DNA of 36,621 nucleotides. Source: an uncultured Spartobacteria bacterium. Lineage in GTDB: Bacteria > Verrucomicrobiota > Verrucomicrobiia > Chthoniobacterales > Terrimicrobiaceae. The DNA is taken from NCBI GenBank assembly GCA_937960895.1, contig CALCJD010000044.1, positions 1 to 36,621 on the forward strand. Reading direction: 5' to 3'. A program made the translations under genes and the position numbers. Under the pieces are notes generated by a model. It was not told the DNA's origin. It saw nothing but the letters and a program-made list of their open reading frames with translations, and made no database searches. Of this stretch, positions 7,661 to 14,772 are shown one piece after another (the stretch's first letter is position 1; every line of letters starts with the position of its first letter).

Positions 7661-8563
7661 GTGAGCAACTACCACCTTGACCACCTGCAATATCTCGAAA
7701 CCGAGGCCATCCACATCATGCGCGAAGTGGCGGCGGAATTCGAGCGGCCGGCATTGCTTTTCTCCGGCGGCAAGGATTCGATCTGCCTGCTCCGCCTGGC
7801 GGAAAAGGCCTTCCGTCCCTCGGACATCCCGATGCCCCTTCTCAATGTCGACACGGGGCACCATTTCCCGGAGCTCAACGAATTCCGCGACCGCCGCGCG
7901 AAGGAGCTCGGCGCGAAGCTGATCGTCCGCACCGTCGAGGACGCCATCGCCAAGGGGATCGCCACGGAGACGCCGGGGCAGGTCAGCCGCAATCACCTGC
8001 AAATCCCCACCCTCCTCGCCGCCATCGAGGAATTCCGCTTTGACTGCTGCATCGGCGGCGCCCGGCGCGACGAGGAAAAGGCCCGCGCCAAGGAGCGCTT
8101 CTTCAGCTTCCGCGACAGCTTCGGCCAGTGGGACCCCAAGAACCAGCGTCCCGAAATCTGGAACCTCTACAATGCGCGCCTCAATCCCGGGGAAAACATG
8201 CGCGTCTTCCCGCTGTCCAACTGGACCGAAATGGACGTCTGGGAATACATCCGCAAGGAGAAGCTCGAGGTGCCGAAGATCTATTTCAGCCACCGGCGCC
8301 AGTGTGTCCGCCGCAACGGCCAGTGGCTGCCCGTCAACGACCTCGTTCCGCCCAAGCCGAACGAGGAGGTGAAGGAGCTCGTCGTCCGCGTCCGCACCAT
8401 CGGCGACATCATCAGCACCGGCTGCGTGGAATCGCCGGCCGACAGCGTGGATGACATCATCGCCGAAATCGCCGTGGCCCGGGTGACCGAACGCGGTTCG
8501 CGCGCCGACGACAAGGTTTCCGAGGCCGCCATGGAAGATCGCAAGAAAGCCGGCTACTTCTAG
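7661..8563 (+). CDS. cysD: sulfate adenylyltransferase subunit 2 (CysD)
   Basis: The catalytic ATP sulfurylase subunit that makes APS from sulfate and ATP, driven by GTP hydrolysis in CysN. The PP-loop SGGKDS lies at residues 35-40, and further family stretches LLNVDTGHHFPE and CCIGGARRDEEKARAKER are clear. The frame extends upstream to 7595, but the GTG at 7661 gives an N-terminus (SNYHLDHLQYLE) that aligns with known CysD proteins and a length of 300 residues, close to the usual 302. No Shine-Dalgarno site precedes it. The stop codon region carries a 9-bp tandem duplication (TACTTCTAG at 8555-8563 and again at 8564-8572), so the reading frame ends at the first of two identical stop contexts. 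Confidence 0.95.
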   Translation: MSNYHLDHLQYLETEAIHIMREVAAEFERPALLFSGGKDSICLLRLAEKAFRPSDIPMPLLNVDTGHHFPELNEFRDRRAKELGAKLIVRTVEDAIAKGIATETPGQVSRNHLQIPTLLAAIEEFRFDCCIGGARRDEEKARAKERFFSFRDSFGQWDPKNQRPEIWNLYNARLNPGENMRVFPLSNWTEMDVWEYIRKEKLEVPKIYFSHRRQCVRRNGQWLPVNDLVPPKPNEEVKELVVRVRTIGDIISTGCVESPADSVDDIIAEIAVARVTERGSRADDKVSEAAMEDRKKAGYF

Positions 8564-8574
8564 TACTTCTAGAA

Positions 8575-8644
8575 AACGCCGCACTTCGAACGCCCAACGC
8601 CCAACGCCCAACGCCGAACTCCGAATTCCCAATCCGAAGTCCCA
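8575..8644. repeat. degenerate 7-bp tandem repeat tract between cysD and cysN
   Basis: Ten consecutive 7-bp units can be laid out: the core is AACGCCC at 8589, 8596 and 8603, followed by AACGCCG (8610), AACTCCG (8617), AATTCCC (8624), AATCCGA (8631) and AGTCCCA (8638), and preceded by AACGCCG (8575) and CACTTCG (8582). The shared pattern is AANNCCN. It fills nearly the whole 89-bp gap, so it would be transcribed between the two cistrons. Confidence 0.85.
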
Positions 8645-8652
8645 TTTTCTCC

Positions 8653-9972
8653 ATGGTTGCTCCGCTAAATCATTCCGTCGACCTGCTCCGTTTCAACACC
8701 TGTGGATCCGTGGATGACGGCAAATCCACCCTCATCGGCCGGCTCCTCTACGATTCGAAATCGCTCATGGACGACCAGCTCGAGGCGCTCGAGCGGTCGG
8801 CGGACATCACCGGCGGCGGACAGATCAACCTTGCCAATCTCACCGACGGCCTGCGCGCCGAGCGCGAACAGGGTATCACCATCGACGTGGCCTACCGGTA
8901 TTTCGCCACGCCGCGCCGCAAGTTCATCATCGCGGACACCCCGGGCCACGTGCAATACACCCGCAACATGGTGACCGGCGCCTCCACGGCCAACCTGTCC
9001 GTCATTCTCGTGGACGCCCGCCAGGGGGTCATCGAGCAAAGCCGCCGCCATTCCTGCATCGCCTCGCTGCTCCGGATTCCGCACCTCGTCGTGGCCATCA
9101 ACAAGATGGACCTCGTCGACTGGAGCGAGTCGCGCTATCTGGAGATCCGCGACCAGTTTGAGGAATTCCTGCCGCGCCTCGACATGAAGGACGTGCAGTT
9201 CATCCCGGTGAGCGCCCTCAACGGCGACAACGTGGTTGAGCCCTCGCCCCACATGCCGTGGTACCACGGCCCCACCCTGCTGGGACACCTCGAAAGCGTG
9301 CACATCGGCAGCGACTGGAACCTCCAGGACTTCCGCTTTCCCGTGCAGTGGGTCAACCGTCCGAACAATCCCTCCGACCCCGCCCTGCACGACTTCCGGG
9401 GCCTCAGCGGACAGATCGCCGGCGGCATCGTCCGCGTGGGCCAGAAGGTCATGGCCCTGCCCAGCGGCTTCACCAGCACGATCAAGGAAATCTGGACCTA
9501 CGACGGCTCGCTGCAGGAGGCGTTTTGTCCGCAGTCGGTCACGCTCGTCCTGAACGACGACCTCGACGTCAGCCGCGGCGATGTCCTCGTGTCCACCGAC
9601 AACCTCCCGGGGGCCGGCACCGACCTGCACGCCAAGATCTGCTGGATGCACGGACGGCCTCTGCAGCCTGGACGGAAATACCTCCTCAAGCACACCACGC
9701 AGACCGTCCAGGCGGTGGTCACGACCATCGAGCACCGCATCAACATCTCCAACCTCGAAGCCGAGGAGGGCGTGTCCGAACTCGTGATGAACGACATCGG
9801 CGAAATCCGCCTCCGCACCTCCAAACCGCTCATCTTCGACGGTTACAGCACCAACCGGCTCACCGGATCGTTCATCCTCATCGAGCAGGGCACGAACGCC
9901 ACCGTGGCGGCCGGCATGCTCCATCCGCCCACCGAGGTGGCCACGCCGGAATACAAGGATTTCGCCATTTGA
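8653..9972 (+). CDS. cysN: sulfate adenylyltransferase subunit 1 (CysN), GTPase
   Basis: The regulatory GTPase of ATP sulfurylase, related to EF-Tu. Motifs are GSVDDGKST (18-26), the switch region EREQGITID (70-78), DTPGH (95-99) and NKMD (150-153), followed by two beta-barrel domains. Length is 439 residues, typical for CysN alone: there is no C-terminal APS kinase (CysC) extension of the CysNC type. The ATG is 8 nt after the heptamer tract and has no Shine-Dalgarno sequence. It belongs with cysI-cysH-cysD on gene order and shared pathway. A hairpin candidate at 9984-10005 follows the stop. Confidence 0.95.
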   Translation: MVAPLNHSVDLLRFNTCGSVDDGKSTLIGRLLYDSKSLMDDQLEALERSADITGGGQINLANLTDGLRAEREQGITIDVAYRYFATPRRKFIIADTPGHVQYTRNMVTGASTANLSVILVDARQGVIEQSRRHSCIASLLRIPHLVVAINKMDLVDWSESRYLEIRDQFEEFLPRLDMKDVQFIPVSALNGDNVVEPSPHMPWYHGPTLLGHLESVHIGSDWNLQDFRFPVQWVNRPNNPSDPALHDFRGLSGQIAGGIVRVGQKVMALPSGFTSTIKEIWTYDGSLQEAFCPQSVTLVLNDDLDVSRGDVLVSTDNLPGAGTDLHAKICWMHGRPLQPGRKYLLKHTTQTVQAVVTTIEHRINISNLEAEEGVSELVMNDIGEIRLRTSKPLIFDGYSTNRLTGSFILIEQGTNATVAAGMLHPPTEVATPEYKDFAI

Positions 9973-9983
9973 CCCGTCCCGGG

Positions 9984-10005
9984 GCCGGAACGTATTCCGT
10001 CCGGC
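9984..10005 (+). terminator. weak hairpin after cysN, no T tract
   Basis: GCCGGA (9984-9989) and TCCGGC (10000-10005) form a 6-bp stem with a 10-nt loop, 12 nt after the cysN stop. No T run follows, so it may stabilise the transcript end or mark Rho-dependent termination instead of acting as an intrinsic terminator. Confidence 0.25.
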
Positions 10006-10065
10006 TCCGAGAGGTTGCGAGTTGACCTTCGGGCCGCGGTCCCTGACTCTTGGTCTTTGCATTTC

Positions 10066-10812
10066 ATGAAACGTTTCGAAAACCAAGTCGCCATCGTTAC
10101 CGGAGCCGGCCGCGGCATCGGAGAAGCCATCGCCAAACGACTCGCCGCCGAAGGCGCGAAGATCGCCGTGGTCAGCCGCACGGAATCCAACTCGCAGAAA
10201 ACCGCCGAGGTGCTCAACGCCCTCGCCCCGGACACCGCCAAACCCTATGCCGTCGACGTCGCCGACTTCGACGCCGTGCAGAAGGTGGGCGAGCAGATTC
10301 TCGCCGATTTCGGACGGGCCGACGTGCTGGTCAACAATGCCGGCATCACCCGGGACAACCTGGCCATGCGCATGTCGTCCGAGGACTGGGACGTGGTGCT
10401 CAACACCAACCTGAAAGGCGCCTTCAATTTCACCCGCGCCGTCCTGCGGGCCATGGTGAAGCAGCGCGGCGGACGCATCATCAACATCAGCTCGGTGAGC
10501 GGTCTTCTCGGCCTGGCCGGCCAGGCCAACTACGCCGCCAGCAAGGCCGGTCTCATCGGGTTCACCAAGACCCTCGCGCGCGAACTCGCCTCCCGCAACA
10601 TCACGGCCAATGTCGTCGCCCCGGGGTTCATTGAGACCGACATGACCGCCGTGCTCAGCGACGACATCAGGAAGGGCGCCCTCGCCCAGATCCCGCAGGG
10701 ACGGATGGGAGCCGGCGAGGACATCGCCGCCGCCGTCGCCTTCCTCGCCAGCCCGGAAGCCGCCTACATCACCGGTCAGGTGCTTGCCGTGGACGGCGGC
10801 ATGAGCATGTAA
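10066..10812 (+). CDS. fabG: 3-oxoacyl-[acyl-carrier-protein] reductase (FabG)
   Basis: An NADPH-dependent short-chain dehydrogenase of fatty acid elongation. At 248 residues it is the standard size. The cofactor motif TGAGRGIG is at 12-19, NNAG near 90-93, and the catalytic triad S143, Y156, K160 (YAASK) is intact; the C-terminal YITGQVLAVDGGMSM is typical of FabG. The frame is open further upstream, but the ATG at 10066 gives the canonical MKRFENQVAIVTG start. No other fatty-acid genes (fabD, acpP, fabF) are adjacent, so a specialised SDR cannot be fully excluded. Transcription probably stops at the intrinsic terminator 32 nt downstream. Confidence 0.9.
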   Translation: MKRFENQVAIVTGAGRGIGEAIAKRLAAEGAKIAVVSRTESNSQKTAEVLNALAPDTAKPYAVDVADFDAVQKVGEQILADFGRADVLVNNAGITRDNLAMRMSSEDWDVVLNTNLKGAFNFTRAVLRAMVKQRGGRIINISSVSGLLGLAGQANYAASKAGLIGFTKTLARELASRNITANVVAPGFIETDMTAVLSDDIRKGALAQIPQGRMGAGEDIAAAVAFLASPEAAYITGQVLAVDGGMSM

Positions 10813-10840
10813 AGACGTCGGGAACTCCCCCCTCTTTCAG

Positions 10841-10878
10841 CCCAAAGGGCGGCCGACCGGCCGCCCTTTTTCTTTGGG
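10841..10878 (+). terminator. rho-independent terminator after fabG
   Basis: A perfect 10-bp GC-rich stem, AAGGGCGGCC (10845-10854) and GGCCGCCCTT (10859-10868), encloses a GACC loop and runs into five Ts (10867-10871). An outer CCCAAA/TTTGGG pair (10841-10846, 10873-10878) extends the symmetry, so it could also act weakly for the opposing gene. This is the clearest terminator in the window. Confidence 0.85.
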
Positions 10879-10958
10879 CTCCGGCGGTGGTGGCCGCTTC
10901 CACCCCGGCGATGCCTCCTCCCCGGAAAAACCACGCAAGGTCCGCGAGGGGTTTCCGT

Positions 10959-11333
10959 TCAAATAAACTCGAGCCGGATCCCCATGTGTTTCAGGGAATG
11001 GTACACCACAAACACGGAGCTCATCAAAACGCACGCCATCACCGCGACCGGGAAGGACCGTTGGCGGAAGGCGACGATTCCCAGGACGCAGGCCACGCCC
11101 ACCATCACCACGGGAATTGCGCAGAGCATGTCCTGCAGATAGGGCTCACGGGCCAGGACCCGCACCAAGGAAGGCCGGAAGGCTTCGGGGCAAATCCGCG
11201 TGTAGATCACCGGGGAAATGATCAGCGTCCCGAAGGACTCGAAGAAAAAACGTTCCGCGCCCTGCCAGACCACAATGTAAAACCAAATGCCCGCCAGATT
11301 GGCGCAGATCAGAGGTCGGGCGAGCACTCCCAT
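10959..11333 (-). CDS. small hypothetical membrane protein
   Basis: A 124-residue protein, not recognised. It has hydrophobic stretches near residues 9-22 (ICANLAGIWFYIVV), 30-45, 65-85 (AIPVVMVGVACVLGIVAF) and 90-108 (AVMACVLMSSVFVVYH), consistent with three or four membrane segments. The frame extends upstream to 11420, but those residues are an Arg-rich, low-complexity run, so the ATG at 11333 is preferred. It is transcribed away from the antiporter gene and toward the fabG terminator. Support is membrane-like composition and good packing between neighbours; no family or function can be given. Confidence 0.55.
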   Translation of the reverse strand: MGVLARPLICANLAGIWFYIVVWQGAERFFFESFGTLIISPVIYTRICPEAFRPSLVRVLAREPYLQDMLCAIPVVMVGVACVLGIVAFRQRSFPVAVMACVLMSSVFVVYHSLKHMGIRLEFI

Positions 11334-11451
11334 ATGTCCATGGTAAGCCGGTCGGGCCGGAAAGGAAACTCCATTCGCGCCGCATGGCCTCCGCCGGCGC
11401 CTTGCCGATTCCCCATCCAAGCGCTTTGACCTTTTCCGCTTCCGCCGCTAC

Positions 11452-11457
11452 AGGAGG
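11452..11457 (+). promoter_or_regulatory. strong Shine-Dalgarno site of the antiporter gene
   Basis: AGGAGG lies 8 nt before the ATG at 11466. It fixes that start and stands out because most other genes in this window have no such site. Confidence 0.8.
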
Positions 11458-11465
11458 ACGGACGC

Positions 11466-13070
11466 ATGGTCGAAAAACTGGAAACCCTGCTGCTCCTGCT
11501 GGGAGCCATCGGCATTCTTGCCGTCATTGCGGAACGCTTCCGGTTCCCCTTCCCCATCCTGCTGGTCCTCGCCGGCCTGGGCATCGCCTTTTTTCCCGGC
11601 CTGCCCGATGTCCATCTCAACCCCGATCTGGTGCTGATGATCTTTCTTCCGCCGCTGTTGCATGCGGCGGCGTGGAATTTTCCCTGGCAGGAATTCCGGG
11701 CCAATTTCATCCCGATCTTCGCCCTGGCGGTGGGGCTGGTGTTCATCACCATCGTCTGCGTGGCCTACACGGCCTATTGGTTCATTCCCGGCATGACCCT
11801 CGCCGCGGCGTATGTGCTGGGGGCGGTGGTCTCGCCGCCCGACGCCGTCGCCGCCACCGCGGTGCTGAAAAACCTGCGCATGCCCCGGCGTCTCACCTCG
11901 GTGCTGGAGGGGGAGAGCCTGGTGAACGACTCGAGCGGCCTGGTGGCGTATCAATTTGCCATTGCGGCGGTCATGACGGGTACGTTTTCGATGGCCCGGG
12001 CCGGCACGCAATTCGTGTACATGTCGATCGGCGGCATTGCCTTGGGGCTCGCGGTCGGCTTTGGCGTCGCCCATCTGCACCGCCACCTGCGCGATCCGGC
12101 GGTGGAAATCACCCTTTCCATCCTGACTCCGTACATGTCCTATCTGCCGGCGGAAAAACTCGGATTCTCCGGCGTCCTTGCCGTGGTGGCCTCCGGACTC
12201 TACATCGGCCATCGCTCGTGGGAGGTTTTTTCGCCGGAAAGCCGCCTGCAGGGGGCGTCCATCTGGCGGTTTCTGGAATACCTGCTCAACGGCACGGTTT
12301 TCATCCTGATCGGGCTGCAGTTTCCCTCCATCATGGAGGGTCTCAATCACATCCCGATGTGGCGCCTGCTTACGGCCGGGGCCCTCGTTTCCTTCGTGGT
12401 GATCGCCGTCCGGTTTTTGTGGATTCTGCCGTTGGCCCCGCTCGAACAATGGCTGGCCGGCCTGACGGGAAACTCCCGGAAACCGTTGTCGAAAGGGGCG
12501 CTTGTCGTGGCCTCCTGGGCGGGGATGCGGGGCGTGGTTTCCCTGGCGGCCGCGCTGGCCATTCCCCTGACCACCATGGACGGCGCCGAGTTCCCCGACC
12601 GTCATCTCATCCTCTGGATGACGTTTGCGGTGATTTTCGTCACCCTGATCCTGCAGGGCCTCTCCCTGCCCTGGCTGGCGCGCAAGCTCAAGGTCGAGGA
12701 ACCCGGCGAGGAATTCCAGGCCGAGGCGCAGGCGCGCATCATGCTGTTTGCGGAACTGGTGGAGGAAATTTCCCGCCTCGAACGGCATGCCGCCACCCCG
12801 GAGGAACGGGAATCCCTGGGGTTCTGGAGATCACACTACACGCACCAGCTCGAACAAATGCGGGAGCGAGTCAGCGCCGGCCATGAACGGATCGCCAAAG
12901 CCGCCCTCCACGAACGCAAAATCTTCCCCCACCTCATGAACCACGCCCGGCGCCATCTCGCCCGGATGCGCGACCGCGGGGAAATCTCCGAGGAAATGCG
13001 GCGGCACATCGAATACGACTTCGACCTCGACGAACGGCGGGTGGAGCGGATCCTGGCGCGCTATTCGTGA
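11466..13070 (+). CDS. CPA1-family Na+/H+ antiporter
   Basis: An inner-membrane cation/proton antiporter of 534 residues. About twelve hydrophobic segments fill residues 1-410, followed by a hydrophilic, charged and probably helical cytoplasmic tail of about 120 residues. Family signatures are FLPPLLHAAAW (60-70), the ion-site motif VVSPPDAVAAT (121-131, D126) and LEGESLVNDSSGLVAY (147-162, with N154-D155). A late GMRGVVSLAAALAIPL motif is also typical of YjcE/NhaP-like CPA1 proteins. The start is fixed by the strong Shine-Dalgarno site. Role is expected in Na+ and pH homeostasis; ion preference cannot be read. It ends convergently with the aminotransferase gene, 27 nt away. Confidence 0.92.
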   Translation: MVEKLETLLLLLGAIGILAVIAERFRFPFPILLVLAGLGIAFFPGLPDVHLNPDLVLMIFLPPLLHAAAWNFPWQEFRANFIPIFALAVGLVFITIVCVAYTAYWFIPGMTLAAAYVLGAVVSPPDAVAATAVLKNLRMPRRLTSVLEGESLVNDSSGLVAYQFAIAAVMTGTFSMARAGTQFVYMSIGGIALGLAVGFGVAHLHRHLRDPAVEITLSILTPYMSYLPAEKLGFSGVLAVVASGLYIGHRSWEVFSPESRLQGASIWRFLEYLLNGTVFILIGLQFPSIMEGLNHIPMWRLLTAGALVSFVVIAVRFLWILPLAPLEQWLAGLTGNSRKPLSKGALVVASWAGMRGVVSLAAALAIPLTTMDGAEFPDRHLILWMTFAVIFVTLILQGLSLPWLARKLKVEEPGEEFQAEAQARIMLFAELVEEISRLERHAATPEERESLGFWRSHYTHQLEQMRERVSAGHERIAKAALHERKIFPHLMNHARRHLARMRDRGEISEEMRRHIEYDFDLDERRVERILARYS

Positions 13071-13097
13071 CCCTGGGGGCCGGGGGCGAACCCCGCC

Positions 13098-14255
13098 CTA
13101 TCCCAGCGTCGCCCGGACCACCCCGATCACGCGATCGACTTCCTCCCGCGTGTTGTAGGCATGCGGGCTGAAACGCAGCCAGGCGGTTCCCGCCCGATCC
13201 TCGCGCAGCGATACGGTGATCCGCGCCTTTTCGAAGGCAGCGAACAGGACGGACGAGGCCACGCGTCCGTGGCGGGCGGTGACGATGCCGCTGCGCAGCG
13301 GCTCGTTGCGATCGGCCGACAAAAACATGAAGTCCAGCTCGGCGAGACGTTCGTGCAAATAATCGGCCACGTCGAGAATCGCCGCCGACACCGCAGAGGC
13401 CCCGGCGGCCTCCAGCATTTCCAGGCTGGCCTTCATGCCGTACATGCCCGTGATGTTGAGCACGCCCGGCTCGTAACGCTGGGCGGTTTCGTAAAAGGCG
13501 ATTTGATCCTGCGCAATGAACTGGGGCGAACGGATGTTCCAAGCGCCCAGCAGGGTCGGCCGGCACCGTTCAAAATTGCGCCGCGCCACATAAACGATCC
13601 CGATGGCCAGCGGGCCGAGCATCCATTTGTGGGCGTCCGCGCTGAGAAAGTCCACATGCCGCACGTCGATGGGGAACGCCCCCAGCGTCTGGATGGCATC
13701 CACGGAAAACAGGATGCCCCGCGCCTGCAACATCGCCCCGATGGCCCCCACGTCGATCCGCCAACCGGTGAGGTAATGACACGAAGCCAGCGCGACCAGG
13801 CGGGTGCGCCCGGTCAGTTCCCGCTCCACGTCCGCCACGGTGATGCGTCCCGGACGGTCGGGTTGCACGAACCGGATCCTGACGCCCTGTGACGCGAGGG
13901 CCGTCCAGGGATAGACATTCGCCGGATAATCATCCCGGTAGCAGACCAGTTCGTCCCCGGGCTGCCAGGAGAGTCCGTTGGCAAAAAGGCTGAGTCCGAG
14001 CGAAGTCGGCCCCAGCAGGGCGATTTCTGAGCGGTCCGCGCCGATGAAGCGGGCGCAGAGTTCGCGGGTGGCGGCGACATCGCGCAGCACGTCGCCAAAC
14101 TCCTGATGATTGCGGCAGCTGGCCTCCACGTGTGCGGTCATCGCCTCGGCGGCGCACCGCGGCAGCGGCGTGACGCCGGCATGGCCCAGAAAGATCTGCT
14201 CCGCGGCCACCGGAAAGCGATGCCGCCTGTCGTCCTCACCGGTGAAAAGGCTCAT
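13098..14255 (-). CDS. class V aminotransferase (cysteine desulfurase/selenocysteine lyase fold)
   Basis: A PLP-dependent fold type I enzyme of 385 residues. The likely Schiff-base lysine is K210 in SADAHKWMLGP, preceded by the pyridine-nitrogen aspartate in FSVDAIQTLG (D186) and a phosphate-binding stretch LLGPTSLGLSL. The C-terminal part has an arginine-containing LRFSPHAYNT motif like other class V enzymes. No obvious mobile catalytic-cysteine loop of the NifS/IscS/SufS type is seen, and no Fe-S assembly gene is nearby, so an isopenicillin N epimerase-like or other class V role is as likely as a desulfurase. Its start overlaps the stop of the RelE-like gene by 4 bp (ATGA), so the two are co-translated. 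Confidence 0.88.
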   Translation of the reverse strand: MSLFTGEDDRRHRFPVAAEQIFLGHAGVTPLPRCAAEAMTAHVEASCRNHQEFGDVLRDVAATRELCARFIGADRSEIALLGPTSLGLSLFANGLSWQPGDELVCYRDDYPANVYPWTALASQGVRIRFVQPDRPGRITVADVERELTGRTRLVALASCHYLTGWRIDVGAIGAMLQARGILFSVDAIQTLGAFPIDVRHVDFLSADAHKWMLGPLAIGIVYVARRNFERCRPTLLGAWNIRSPQFIAQDQIAFYETAQRYEPGVLNITGMYGMKASLEMLEAAGASAVSAAILDVADYLHERLAELDFMFLSADRNEPLRSGIVTARHGRVASSVLFAAFEKARITVSLREDRAGTAWLRFSPHAYNTREEVDRVIGVVRATLG

Positions 14256-14626
14256 GGTGTCTGTCCCCCGTTCTTTTCACGCTCCTCGTCGATCAGTTTC
14301 CAGAAGCCCTTCTGGCGTCCGAGATACTCGTCCTCCTCATCCATCGGCAGATTGGACCGATAGAGGAAGTCCCGGATGGTGTTCTTGTGGAGCACGCGGT
14401 TGACGAGGATACCCTGAGGGTGTTTTTCGAAATAAATCCGATAATCACCCACCCGGCACCGGTAGATGGTGTGTCCGTCGCGGCGCACCTTTCCGAAACG
14501 GCTGCTGTCGAGATTTTCCAGATCCTCCGGCAGAATCTGGAACTCCATCAACAACTCGAGCTGCAGTTCCTTCGGCAGCGCCGCCATTTCCGCCGCGCTG
14601 ATTTCGGTAAAGATCGTTTGAAACAC
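14252..14626 (-). CDS. RelE/ParE-superfamily-like protein, no antitoxin partner
   Basis: A 124-residue protein whose central part (about 42-92) resembles the RelE/ParE toxin fold: a compact beta sheet with RRDGHTIYRCRVGDYRIYFEK followed by the typical last strand (ILVNRVLHKNTIRDFLY), here read in two pieces. It differs from ordinary toxins in having an acidic helical N-terminus (KELQLELLMEFQ) and a charged C-terminal extension (about 93-124). No antitoxin-sized gene lies next to it: upstream is a 146-bp gap and lysS, and downstream it is fused by a 4-bp overlap to the aminotransferase gene. It may be a domesticated RelE-fold protein. Toxin activity is unproven. Confidence 0.65.
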   Translation of the reverse strand: MFQTIFTEISAAEMAALPKELQLELLMEFQILPEDLENLDSSRFGKVRRDGHTIYRCRVGDYRIYFEKHPQGILVNRVLHKNTIRDFLYRSNLPMDEEDEYLGRQKGFWKLIDEEREKNGGQTP

Positions 14627-14752
14627 GCGTTAACCATCGCGAGGGCGGGGCGGGGTGCGCAAGATCGGATTTGCCGGTCCGCTTGAAAGCTCCAAGCCGG
14701 GCGCCCCCCCGCGAGGGATCGCCCGGCCTGCGGGATTCCGATGTTCCTCCGT

Positions 14753-14772
14753 GCCGGAACGCGAGGTCCGGC
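14753..14772 (-). terminator. hairpin directly after the lysS stop, no T tract
   Basis: On the minus strand GCCGGA and TCCGGC pair around an 8-nt loop immediately after the lysS stop codon. No T run follows. The same 6-bp arms occur after cysN. Confidence 0.3.

Noticed and set aside
8457..8654. Minus-strand frame with a repetitive product across the cysD-cysN gap
   Set aside because: The apparent peptide repeats only reflect translation of the 7-bp repeat tract.
10022..10050. TTGACC before fabG as a promoter
   Set aside because: At 17 bp the -10 would be GACTCT, which matches the consensus at only two positions, and no better spacing was found.
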